64,000 nt of DNA from an uncultured Lentisphaerota bacterium. GTDB taxonomy: Bacteria > Verrucomicrobiota > Kiritimatiellia > CAIQIC01. This document shows positions 16,298 through 23,607 of the stretch, one piece after another (the first letter of the stretch is position 1; each line of letters opens with the position of its first letter). The notes under the pieces were generated by a model. The model ran no database searches and was not told the DNA's origin. It saw only the letters and a list, made by a program, of their open reading frames with translations. The stretch covers positions 1-64,000 of the forward strand of contig CAITZM010000121.1 of the NCBI GenBank assembly GCA_903896925.1. Direction: 5' to 3'. A program made the translations under genes and the position numbers.

Positions 16298-17315
16298 ACA
16301 TTCTCTGGGTCGATTGATCGCCGGGGCCCCCGAGGCCCTCGCGCGGGGCGCGGCCCGTTTTGCGGCCCAGCCGGTGGATTGGGATTTGATGGATACGCCG
16401 GCCGCGGCGCTGCCTGCGCGGCAGACGACGCTCCAGCGCGCCTTCAGCGTCGAAGGCCCAGGCACCTTCCTCGGCCGCCGGCTGCGCCGCCTGACGTTCG
16501 AGCCGCGCGAATCCGGCGGCTGGTGGATCCAGCGCGACGACCAGGCCGACGCGCTGCCGTTCAACGTCGCCGCGCGCAACGTGTGGACCACCGGCGACGT
16601 GGTCAGCAACATCGTCCTGCGCGCCGGTCCGCTGCACAACTACTTGCGCATGGTCGAGCACATCATCGCGCTCAAGGTCGGGCTGGGCCTGGACCACGTG
16701 CTGGTCCGCACCGAGGCGGGCGATCCGCCGCTCTTTGCGCGCGGCAGCCTCGACCTCGTCGAGGGCATCGAACAGGCCGGCCTGCGGCAGCTCGACGCGC
16801 CCGCGGAGTGGTGGACGGTGAAGGAGCCGGTGGTGCTGTGCTATCCCTCGGGCGCGTTCCTCGCGCTGGCGCCGTGCCGCACGGCGCAGCCGGAACTGCA
16901 CGTGGATTGTGCCGTGGACTTTCCGAACGCCATCGGCCAGCAGCGCATCCGGTTCCGCGTGAATCCGGCGCTCACCCGCTACGCCTCCGAGGCGCGCACG
17001 AACACGCCCCTGTGGAAAATGGTCTACTGCAAGACGGTCGGCAAGCTGTTCGCGGACATCCGCAACCTCGGCTACACGACGGAGAACCTGCTGATCGCCG
17101 GCCGGAACAGCTACTACAACACGCCGCGGCTGATGCACGAGGGTAAGAGCCTCGAGGCGGTCTGGCACCGCGCGGTGCTGGATCTGCTCGCCGCCCTGGC
17201 GCTGATCGAGGAGGGCCGGTTCTGCGGCGAGGTGACCTCGTTCAAGGCCGGGCACCACCTCGACGTGCAGCTGGTCTGCCAGCTCTACCGGCACGGGCTG
17301 CTGCGGAAGTTCTGA
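16290..17315 (+). CDS. Divergent LpxC-like deacetylase
   Basis: A 341-residue protein that follows the LpxC fold, the UDP-3-O-acyl-N-acetylglucosamine deacetylase of lipid A synthesis. RQTTLQRAFSVEGPGTFLG at 44-62 matches the LpxC N-terminus, and VEHIIALKVGLGLDHV at 122-137 matches its VEHLxAALAGLGIDN block, keeping the catalytic Glu and zinc-ligand His (Glu123, His124). Near the C-terminus lie His293, Asp298 and FKAGH (His322), corresponding to the HxxxD zinc site and KSGH motif, but the His-Asp spacing is five rather than four residues and flanking residues differ. It could be the organism's LpxC or a paralogue with another acylated sugar as substrate. It overlaps the preceding gene by eight bases and is followed 16 bases later by an MFS gene. 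Confidence 0.72.
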   Translation: MPEHSLGRLIAGAPEALARGAARFAAQPVDWDLMDTPAAALPARQTTLQRAFSVEGPGTFLGRRLRRLTFEPRESGGWWIQRDDQADALPFNVAARNVWTTGDVVSNIVLRAGPLHNYLRMVEHIIALKVGLGLDHVLVRTEAGDPPLFARGSLDLVEGIEQAGLRQLDAPAEWWTVKEPVVLCYPSGAFLALAPCRTAQPELHVDCAVDFPNAIGQQRIRFRVNPALTRYASEARTNTPLWKMVYCKTVGKLFADIRNLGYTTENLLIAGRNSYYNTPRLMHEGKSLEAVWHRAVLDLLAALALIEEGRFCGEVTSFKAGHHLDVQLVCQLYRHGLLRKF

Positions 17316-17331
17316 CGCCGGGAGCGCGCGC

Positions 17332-18459
17332 ATGCTGCAACTCTGCCCCGCGCTGATGGACTGGCTCCTGTTCCTGACGATGTTCGCCATCCTCTACGGC
17401 GCCGGCGCGCGCGGCTTTACGCCCGCGCAATGGACCTGGCTTGGCGTGCTGATGCAGCTCACCTACCTGCTGGGCAGCCTCGCCACCGGCCACCTGCTCA
17501 CGCCGCGCAGCACGCGGCCCCTGCTGCTGGGCAGCACGGTGGTGAGCATCGCGCTCATGGCGGCCGCGCTCTGGGCCCAGGGCTTTGTCGCGCTCGCCCT
17601 GCTGAGCGCAGGCATCGGGCTCCTGGCGGCGGTCTTCTTTACGGCGTTCCAGACTTTCATGCGGCTGGCGGCGCCGCCGGATCAACTACATCGCATCGCA
17701 GGCATCTACACCTGTTCGTGGAGCATCGGCGCGGGCCTCGGCTTCCTCTCTGCCGGCTTCCTCTACAATTTCGGACCGCTCGCGCTGACCGCGCTCACGC
17801 TGCTCGTCGGTGGGTCGATGCTCGCAATCCTGCTTTCCAAACATGCGCCGGCGCAAACCGTCGCCGGCGCGGAGCCGCCCGGCGGCGCGCCGGAAACCGC
17901 GCACGTGCCGGAGGCGGTCCGCCGCCGCTACGTCTGGATCGGCTGGACGCTGATCTTCATCGTCGTGTTCGCGCTGCGGCCCGTGCAGACCTTCCTGCCG
18001 CCGCTGGGAGCGACGGCGCACCGCTCGGCGCTGCTGACCACGCTGCCGCTCTTCCTACAGATCACCCTGCAGGGTCTGGCCGGTTACGCCATGCACACGC
18101 AGACCCGCTGGCTTTACCGCCGCACGCCGCTGGTGCTGTTGCAGCTCGGCGCCGCGCTCGTCTTTGTAGCGCTCGCGTGGGCGCCTTCCGCCGCGGCGCT
18201 GCTCGGCCTGCCGCTCATCGGTCTCTGGTGCGGCTATGCTTATTTCCAGGCGGTCTATTATTCCAGCAACGCCGGGCGGCGCGCGTGGAATCTGGGCGTC
18301 AACGAATTCCTCGTCGGCGGCGCGGCGCTGCTCAGCCTGTTCACGGTGGAGTTTTTCATGCAACACACCGTGCGCCCCGAGACGGCGCTCTACCTCTGCG
18401 CCGCCGGCAGCCTGCTGGTCGCCGCCCTCGCGCTCGCCGGCCTCGCCCCGCGTCGGTGA
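17332..18459 (+). CDS. MFS-type transporter
   Basis: A 375-residue polytopic membrane protein with roughly eleven or twelve hydrophobic helices and a polar central loop (about residues 180-205, PPGGAPETAHVPEAVRRRY), the usual split of a major facilitator into two halves. No substrate-specific motif is recognisable, and the canonical loop 2-3 motif is weak. GGGAG precedes the ATG by about nine bases, and the gene starts 16 bases after the LpxC-like gene, so the three genes from 15839 onward look like one operon. Export of a sugar or envelope precursor would fit the context but is inference. Confidence 0.8.
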   Translation: MLQLCPALMDWLLFLTMFAILYGAGARGFTPAQWTWLGVLMQLTYLLGSLATGHLLTPRSTRPLLLGSTVVSIALMAAALWAQGFVALALLSAGIGLLAAVFFTAFQTFMRLAAPPDQLHRIAGIYTCSWSIGAGLGFLSAGFLYNFGPLALTALTLLVGGSMLAILLSKHAPAQTVAGAEPPGGAPETAHVPEAVRRRYVWIGWTLIFIVVFALRPVQTFLPPLGATAHRSALLTTLPLFLQITLQGLAGYAMHTQTRWLYRRTPLVLLQLGAALVFVALAWAPSAAALLGLPLIGLWCGYAYFQAVYYSSNAGRRAWNLGVNEFLVGGAALLSLFTVEFFMQHTVRPETALYLCAAGSLLVAALALAGLAPRR

Positions 18460-18656
18460 GTTTCCAAGGCTTGGGCAAGCGGTGTTTGGATGATGGGAGG
18501 GTGGGGTGCGCGGGGTTGGAAATCCCGCCCGCCAGCTCAGCTTTCCTGCTGGTCACCGCGTTCGTCGGAACGCGGTGACGGCGTTGGGAGCGTGCTCACG
18601 CCGGGGCTCCGTGTGCCGCATGCTGACGAATGCGGCTGCACAGATCGGGTGGGCTT

Positions 18657-18708
18657 CAAAAATAAACACCCTGCGCCGTTTCCTTGCCTTGGAAACCGCG
18701 CAGGGTGT
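18657..18708 (-). terminator. Rho-independent terminator of leuA
   Basis: Read on the minus strand, ACACCCTGCGC and GCGCAGGGTGT (arms at 18698-18708 and 18666-18676) form an 11-bp stem with a further GGTTTCC/GGAAAC pairing inside, followed by TTTATTTTT. It lies about 40 bases after the leuA stop. Confidence 0.85.
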
Positions 18709-18749
18709 CAACGGCCTGCAGCCGCTGGCCTTCGGCCTTCAGTCCCTCT

Positions 18750-20324
18750 TCATGGCTGGTCGCCGCGGGGCTGGGCCTTGATTTTCTTGCTCTGGCCCTT
18801 CTCGAAGAGGTAGCGGTTCAGGCTGTTGAGGTAGGCCTTGGCGCTGGCCTCGACGATGTCGGTGCTGGCGCCCTTGGCGACGACCAGCGCCTCGCCGAAG
18901 CGCACCGTGACGCTGACCTCGCCGACGGCGTCCTCGCCCTTGGTCACGGCCTGGATCGAGTAGTCGAGCAGGGTGCCCGGCACCTGGGTGATCAGGTCGA
19001 TGGCCTTGAACATCGCGGCCACCGGGCCGTCGCCGCAGGCCGAGGCCGGGCCGAACACCTCGGCGCCCTTCTTCAGCCGCACGGTCGCGGTCGGCAGCAC
19101 CGTGCCGGTCGAGACGTGCAGGTAGTCGATGGCGAAGGACTGCGGACCGTGCAGGTCCTCGCCATGCATGAGCGAGACGATGTCGTCGTCGTAGACGTTC
19201 TTTTTCTTGTCGGCCAGCTCGATGAAACGGTCGTAGATCTTTCCCAGCTCCGCGGGCGCGACGGTGTAGCCGAGCTGCTTGAGGCGCGCGATGAGGCCGT
19301 GGCGGCCGCTGTGCTTGCCTAGGACCAGCTCGGACCCGCTGATGCCGACATCCTCCGGCCGCATGATCTCGTAGGTGGTGCGGTGCGAGAGCATCCCGTG
19401 CTGGTGGATACCGCTCTCGTGCGCGAAGGCGTTCGCGCCGACGATCGCCTTGTTGCGCTGCACCACCATGCCGGTCAGCTTGCTCACCATCCGGCTGGCG
19501 CGGAAGATCTCGCGCGTGTTGATGCCGGTGCTGACGCCGAAGGCGTCGGCACGTGTGCGCAGGGCCATGACGGCTTCCTCGAGCGAGCAGTTGCCCGCGC
19601 GCTCGCCGAGGCCGTTGATCGTGCACTCGATGCCGCGCGCGCCGTTCTGGACGGCCATCAGGCTGTTCGCGACCGCGAGGCCCAGGTCGTTGTGACAGTG
19701 GACGTGCACGACGACGCCCTTGGAGAGCGCGGGGACGCGCTCAAACAGCTCGGCGATCAGCCGGCCGAACTCGTTGGGCACCGCGTAGCCCACGGTGTCC
19801 GGGATGTTCACCGTGGTCGCGCCCGCCTCGATGACGGCGGTGACGACCTCGGCGAGGAAGTCCGGCTCGGTGCGCGAGGCGTCCTCGGGGCTGAACTGGA
19901 TGTCGTCCACGAACGTCTTGGCGTACTTCACGCCGGCGATGGCCAGCTTGATGATCTCGCTCTTGGCCTTCTTCAGCTTGTACTGCCGGTGGATCGCGCT
20001 GGTCGCGAGGAAGACATGGATGCGCCCGCGCTTGCCCGCCGGCCCGACGGCCTCGGCGCAGCGCTCGATGTCCGGGTTGAGGCAGCGCGCCAGCCCGCAG
20101 ATGCGCGGCTTCTTGATCTGCGTCGCGATCGCCTGCACGGCCTCGAAATCGCCCGGCGAGGCGATGGGGAAGCCGGCCTCGATGATGTCCACGTTGAGCC
20201 GCTCCAGCTGCCGGGCCACCTCGAGCTTTTCCTTCAGCCCCATGCTCGCGCCGGGGCACTGCTCGCCGTCGCGCAGCGTCGTATCGAAGATCACCACGCG
20301 TTTCTGGTCCTGTTTCGTTTTCAT
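18750..20324 (-). CDS. leuA: 2-isopropylmalate synthase
   Basis: A 524-residue enzyme that condenses acetyl-CoA with 2-oxoisovalerate, the first committed step of leucine synthesis. The TIM-barrel signature VVIFDTTLRDGEQCPGASM begins at about residue 11, and the metal-binding HCHNDLGLAVAN lies near 210. SGIHQHGMLSH and the C-terminal LeuA dimer domain (from about 400), which binds leucine for feedback inhibition, are present, so it is a full-length leucine-sensitive form rather than a homocitrate or short citramalate synthase. AAAGG precedes the ATG at 20324. A longer in-frame start at 20405 would lie inside a hairpin repeat. Expression is probably controlled by attenuation (leader peptide, half-site and terminator at 20441-20642). 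Confidence 0.95.
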   Translation of the reverse strand: MKTKQDQKRVVIFDTTLRDGEQCPGASMGLKEKLEVARQLERLNVDIIEAGFPIASPGDFEAVQAIATQIKKPRICGLARCLNPDIERCAEAVGPAGKRGRIHVFLATSAIHRQYKLKKAKSEIIKLAIAGVKYAKTFVDDIQFSPEDASRTEPDFLAEVVTAVIEAGATTVNIPDTVGYAVPNEFGRLIAELFERVPALSKGVVVHVHCHNDLGLAVANSLMAVQNGARGIECTINGLGERAGNCSLEEAVMALRTRADAFGVSTGINTREIFRASRMVSKLTGMVVQRNKAIVGANAFAHESGIHQHGMLSHRTTYEIMRPEDVGISGSELVLGKHSGRHGLIARLKQLGYTVAPAELGKIYDRFIELADKKKNVYDDDIVSLMHGEDLHGPQSFAIDYLHVSTGTVLPTATVRLKKGAEVFGPASACGDGPVAAMFKAIDLITQVPGTLLDYSIQAVTKGEDAVGEVSVTVRFGEALVVAKGASTDIVEASAKAYLNSLNRYLFEKGQSKKIKAQPRGDQP

Positions 20325-20340
20325 TTCCAACCTTTCACCG

Positions 20341-20394
20341 GGTAGGGCGGTCGCGCTGCGACCGCCGCGGACGGCGCGCCGCGCCGTCCCTACC
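20341..20394. repeat. Double mini-hairpin in the leuA 5' region
   Basis: GGCGGTCGC (20346-20354) pairs with GCGACCGCC (20358-20366), and GGACGGCGC (20369-20377) with GCGCCGTCC (20381-20389), each with a three-base loop. GGTAGGG and CCCTACC at the two edges close both into a cloverleaf. The second hairpin shares its arms with the one at 41166-41186. Confidence 0.75.
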
Positions 20395-20440
20395 TGCATG
20401 TTCAATTTTTTGACAACTTACGTTTTTCCACTCGCTTCTG

Positions 20441-20472
20441 CCAAACAAAAAACCCACCAGGCTGTGGTGGGT
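20441..20472 (-). terminator. Attenuator terminator ahead of leuA
   Basis: On the minus strand ACCCACCA, loop CAGCC, TGGTGGGT, then TTTTTTGTTT: a Rho-independent terminator placed between the leader peptide stop (20506) and leuA. Its 5' arm could instead pair with GGTGGG (20525-20530) inside the leader peptide gene, giving an antiterminator. Confidence 0.85.
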
Positions 20473-20505
20473 GATTTGGAGCCGCGCAATTTCGGAGCTG
20501 TTCGT

Positions 20506-20604
20506 TTAGGTGCGAACCCCTCCGCCCACCGCGGCGCGACGCAACAACAGGCCACCCTTGGCGAGCGCCAGCCGTCCAACCGCGATGGTATCGAATGCCT
20601 TCAT
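20506..20604 (-). CDS. leuA leader peptide (attenuation)
   Basis: A 32-codon open frame not previously listed as a gene. It begins MKAFDTIAVGRLALAKGG and then has three consecutive leucine codons (CTG TTG TTG), followed by RRAAVGGGVRT and TAA. Two more Leu codons precede them. About four codons after the Leu run lies GGTGGG, complementary to the CCCACC arm of the terminator downstream. A ribosome stalled at the Leu codons would leave GGTGGG free to form the antiterminator; a ribosome reaching the stop would cover it and let the terminator fold. This is the classical attenuation logic. There is no ribosome binding site, and the predicted -10 box ends only ten bases before the ATG, so the peptide may be translated from a nearly leaderless transcript. 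Confidence 0.8.
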   Translation of the reverse strand: MKAFDTIAVGRLALAKGGLLLRRAAVGGGVRT

Positions 20605-20614
20605 GTGCGGGCGA

Positions 20615-20642
20615 ATACTAAGCCCCGGCCGGAAAAAGTCAA
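20615..20642 (-). promoter_or_regulatory. Predicted promoter of the leuA transcript
   Basis: On the minus strand TTGACT (20642-20637), 16-base spacer, TAGTAT (20620-20615). Transcription would begin near 20608, three or four bases before the leader peptide ATG. Confidence 0.6.
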
Positions 20643-20818
20643 CTGCCGGGCGGCATACGGTCGCGCGTCCGGTCTTGGCTCCAACAAAAGCCTTGAGGGT
20701 ACCGGCAGAAAGAATAATATCTCTTACGACCTAAGGGAACGGCTTGCGCTGGTCGCGGGCTTATGGGTAGGTGGGGAGCTAGAGGCAGTAATTTAACTTT
20801 GGAAGCGGAGTGCTCAGT

Positions 20819-21697
20819 ATGAAAAAAAATCGCACAAGCTGTCTGGTATCGTTCGTGACGGTTGCGCTCCTTGGTCTTGGCGCAAGGGCCAATTATCTTG
20901 CCAACGATAATTTCACGCTCTCCAGTGGGTTCGACGTAACAACACTCACCAACACCGAGTCGGCGGGCGTCGGAAAATACATGGTTATTCAAGGAGCCGG
21001 CTCGAACATGTACGTTGTGAGCGGAGCCTCGGTTACCCCGGCGTTCGGCAGCGGGAACGTGCTTAAACTCGGCGACTCGAAAAGCACCGACACCTTCTTC
21101 AGGCAGTTCAATGGTGCTGCTACCAACTTCTCGCTGAGCAGCTTGTCGGTGAATCAAAAATTGGACCTGACGTTCGATGTCCAGTTCAATGGCGGCACGC
21201 TTGCCAGTGCCCAGAATTTCAGCTTCGGACTTGTTAACTATTCTAGCCCCGTCTCTATCATTTTCGCCAACGTGGATTTGAGCAGTGCGGCGTTGGCGTC
21301 GGAATTCCGCTATCGCACGGGGAGCTACAACATGTCCAGCGCCGGGCCTACTGTCGGCACTGCATGGACGGAGTCCCCGACGGTCTTGACCAACACCAGC
21401 TATACGCTCGGTTTTTCTGTGACCAAGGACGAAAGCAACAACTTCATCGTCGCCTATTCCCGTAACGGCACCACCGTGAGCAGTCAAACACTACTTAGCA
21501 CCAGCACGTGGGGCACAACCATGGCGGGCCTCAACATTCAGGGCGTTGCCTTCCGCCAATGCACAGTCCCCAATGTAGAGACCTACATAGACAACGTGCT
21601 TGTCTCCATTCCGGAACCGACGACGGGCATGCTGTTGTTGCTGGGCTGCGGCGGCACCATGCTGTTGCGCCGGTGGCGGGCTGAGCGCGGAGAGTGA
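20819..21697 (+). CDS. PEP-CTERM sorted exported protein
   Basis: A 292-residue secreted protein. It has a signal peptide (SCLVSFVTVALLGLGARA) and ends with IPEPTTGMLLLLGCGGTMLLRRWR: the PEP motif, a membrane helix and a basic tail recognised by exosortase, which cuts and anchors or releases such proteins. The body is Ser/Thr/Asn-rich beta-type sequence of about 240 residues, similar in style to PEP-CTERM proteins with a lectin-like fold; no catalytic motif is seen. The start at 20819 is preceded by GCGGAG at suitable distance. The gene is AT-richer than its neighbours. No exosortase gene is in the window. It probably contributes to an extracellular matrix or floc, as proposed for the family. 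Confidence 0.88.
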   Translation: MKKNRTSCLVSFVTVALLGLGARANYLANDNFTLSSGFDVTTLTNTESAGVGKYMVIQGAGSNMYVVSGASVTPAFGSGNVLKLGDSKSTDTFFRQFNGAATNFSLSSLSVNQKLDLTFDVQFNGGTLASAQNFSFGLVNYSSPVSIIFANVDLSSAALASEFRYRTGSYNMSSAGPTVGTAWTESPTVLTNTSYTLGFSVTKDESNNFIVAYSRNGTTVSSQTLLSTSTWGTTMAGLNIQGVAFRQCTVPNVETYIDNVLVSIPEPTTGMLLLLGCGGTMLLRRWRAERGE

Positions 21698-21963
21698 TCC
21701 GCCGGTCACTATGACGATGAAATCAGGCGCTGCCGCACAGGCAGACGCAACGCCCCCTTGGAGCCTCTCGACAGGCCGCTCGGGTTACACCCCAGTATGT
21801 GCGGCTGAGTGGATGAACTCAACCGCGCCGGCCCTGCGGCGCGCGGTGGATAAGGGCAGCGGTTCACCACGAAGGCCCGAAGACCACATCAACGTGGCTG
21901 CGCTGAGTTTTCACTTGTTGTCCTGGCGCCTTGGTGGCGAAAAATTTCACCCGGATCGGGCCC

Positions 21964-22443
21964 TCAGGGCTTGGGGAAGAAATCGCCGAGCGTCGGCTTG
22001 GGGCCGCGCTGCTTGAGGCCGGAGGTGGAGCGGCGCAGGGCGTTTTCCGCGGCGTTCAGCTCGCTCAGGAAATCCGTGCAGCCCATCGACTGCGCGCCGG
22101 CGGCGTCCACCGTCACGCGTTCGGCGCGGTCCGAGGTGATCACCAGGATCTCGCCCGCCCGCGCCGCGCTGTGCGCGAGCCGCTCGATGATCGTGTCGGC
22201 CGTCTCGGAGGAGGTCGAGAAGAGCACCTCGACCGGAGAAGGCGCCTGCGGCAGGCGCTGGCCGACAAAGCCCCCGCCATCGAACACCACCGTGATGCGC
22301 TCCGCGAGCGTCCGGCCGGCGGAACTGAGCCGGGTGACGAGCTGCTCGCGCGCCGCGGCCATGCCGCGCGCCCCGACCCCGGCAAAGGCCGGGTCGTTGT
22401 GCAACAGGCTGTAACCGTCGATGATGAGCCAGCGCGCGTTCAT
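21964..22443 (-). CDS. NYN-domain (YacP-like) ribonuclease-type protein
   Basis: A 159-residue cytoplasmic protein of the YacP/Rae1 branch of NYN (PIN-like) nucleases. WLIIDGYSLLHNDP carries the first catalytic Asp, ITVVFDGGG the second acidic block, and ETADTIIERL plus ILVITSDRAERVTV the third and fourth. In Bacillus the related Rae1 is a ribosome-associated mRNA endonuclease; function here is inferred from family only. It is a single gene, divergent from the esterase gene. The tail GPKPTLGDFFPKP is Pro-rich and probably disordered. The 266 bases between it and the PEP-CTERM gene hold no gene that I can support. Confidence 0.88.
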   Translation of the reverse strand: MNARWLIIDGYSLLHNDPAFAGVGARGMAAAREQLVTRLSSAGRTLAERITVVFDGGGFVGQRLPQAPSPVEVLFSTSSETADTIIERLAHSAARAGEILVITSDRAERVTVDAAGAQSMGCTDFLSELNAAENALRRSTSGLKQRGPKPTLGDFFPKP

Positions 22444-22470
22444 CCGTGCACCATCGCACGCATGGGCCAG

Positions 22471-22489
22471 TTTTCCAAGGCTGGGAAAA
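22471..22489. repeat. TTTTCCAAG palindrome variant, copy 2
   Basis: TTTTCCAAGGCTGGGAAAA. Its reverse complement equals bases 55544-55562, so the same variant occurs in both orientations. It sits between two divergent genes. Confidence 0.75.
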
Positions 22490-22563
22490 ACATCTCGTGC
22501 GATAAAGGATTGTCTCGAAAACGGGAAGCGTTAGACTGCCGCGCAATGTACGGAGACACGAAC

Positions 22564-23376
22564 ATGAAGCTGATGCAATTGACTTCTCGTGCGGCACTGA
22601 TGCTGGCGTTGGCCCTCACCGCCTGGGCCGGTGTCCGCGCGGCGGATGAGCCGGCGCGGCGCGAATGGACTGTCGATGGCGTCGCGCGCGAGGCGCTGGT
22701 CTATGCGCCGGCCACCGCGAAAACCAACGCCACGCCGCTCGTCTTTGTGTTCCACGGACACGGTGGCAACATGAACCAGGTGCTGCGCTCCAGCCCGGTC
22801 CATACGCTCTGGCCGGAGGCGCTGGTGGTCTATCCGCAGGGGCTCAAAACGCCGGGACGGCTGACCGATCCCGAAGGCAAGAAGAACGGCTGGCAGCACG
22901 GCGTCGGCGCGCAGGGCGACCGCGACCTGAAGTTCTTCGACGCGATGCTGGAAAGTCTCAAGAAGGATTACAAGGTGGACGGGAAGCGCATCTACTCCAC
23001 CGGCCACTCCAACGGCGGCGGTTTCACCTATCTGCTCTGGGCCGAGCGCGGCGACCAGTTTGCGGCGTTCGCGCCGTCCTCGGCGGCGACCACGCCAACG
23101 CAGCTGCCGGCGCTCAAGCCCAAGCCGATGCTGCATGTGGCCGGCGAAAAAGATCCGCTGGTCAAATTCGCGTGGCAGAAGATGACCATGGATGCGGTCC
23201 GCAAGCTCAACCAGTGCGATGCCGGCCAGCCGTGGGGCAAGGTGGAGTTCTGCACGCTCTACCCCTCGAAACTCGGCGCGCCCGTCGTCACCTTCATCCA
23301 CCCCGGCACCCACACCTTCCACAAGGACGCCCCCGCGGCCATCGTGAAGTTTTTTAAGGAACACGCGAAGCCGTGA
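22564..23376 (+). CDS. Secreted LpqC/feruloyl-esterase-like alpha/beta hydrolase
   Basis: A 270-residue exported serine esterase of the polyhydroxybutyrate-depolymerase/LpqC type. A signal peptide (residues 1-27, ending GVRAADE) is followed by the oxyanion segment FHGHGGNMNQ, the nucleophile elbow STGHSNGGG (Ser149), Asp197 in GEKDPLVKF and His250 in HPGTHTFHKDA, completing the triad. Homologues include feruloyl and acetyl xylan esterases, so the substrate is probably an ester on plant polysaccharide rather than polyhydroxybutyrate; this is inference. GGAG lies eight bases before the ATG at 22564. The ATG at 22546 is possible but lacks a good ribosome binding site. Confidence 0.88.
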   Translation: MKLMQLTSRAALMLALALTAWAGVRAADEPARREWTVDGVAREALVYAPATAKTNATPLVFVFHGHGGNMNQVLRSSPVHTLWPEALVVYPQGLKTPGRLTDPEGKKNGWQHGVGAQGDRDLKFFDAMLESLKKDYKVDGKRIYSTGHSNGGGFTYLLWAERGDQFAAFAPSSAATTPTQLPALKPKPMLHVAGEKDPLVKFAWQKMTMDAVRKLNQCDAGQPWGKVEFCTLYPSKLGAPVVTFIHPGTHTFHKDAPAAIVKFFKEHAKP

Positions 23377-23607
23377 GCCCATGCTCAAAACTGTATTCTC
23401 TTTAAGGAGCCTTCATTCCTGGCAGCGCAGGAGCGACAACTCGCATGGAAGGATGAGGTGACATTCCTTTCTCACTCGCAAGGGTGGTTCTTCGTCCGGT
23501 CGGATGCTGGCGATAAAGGCTGGCTCTACTCCTCATGCTGGGAAAACATCTCGCACTAAAATGAGCGGCGTGAGCATGAAAGACAGGCACCGCGTGTGTC
23601 GCCATCG

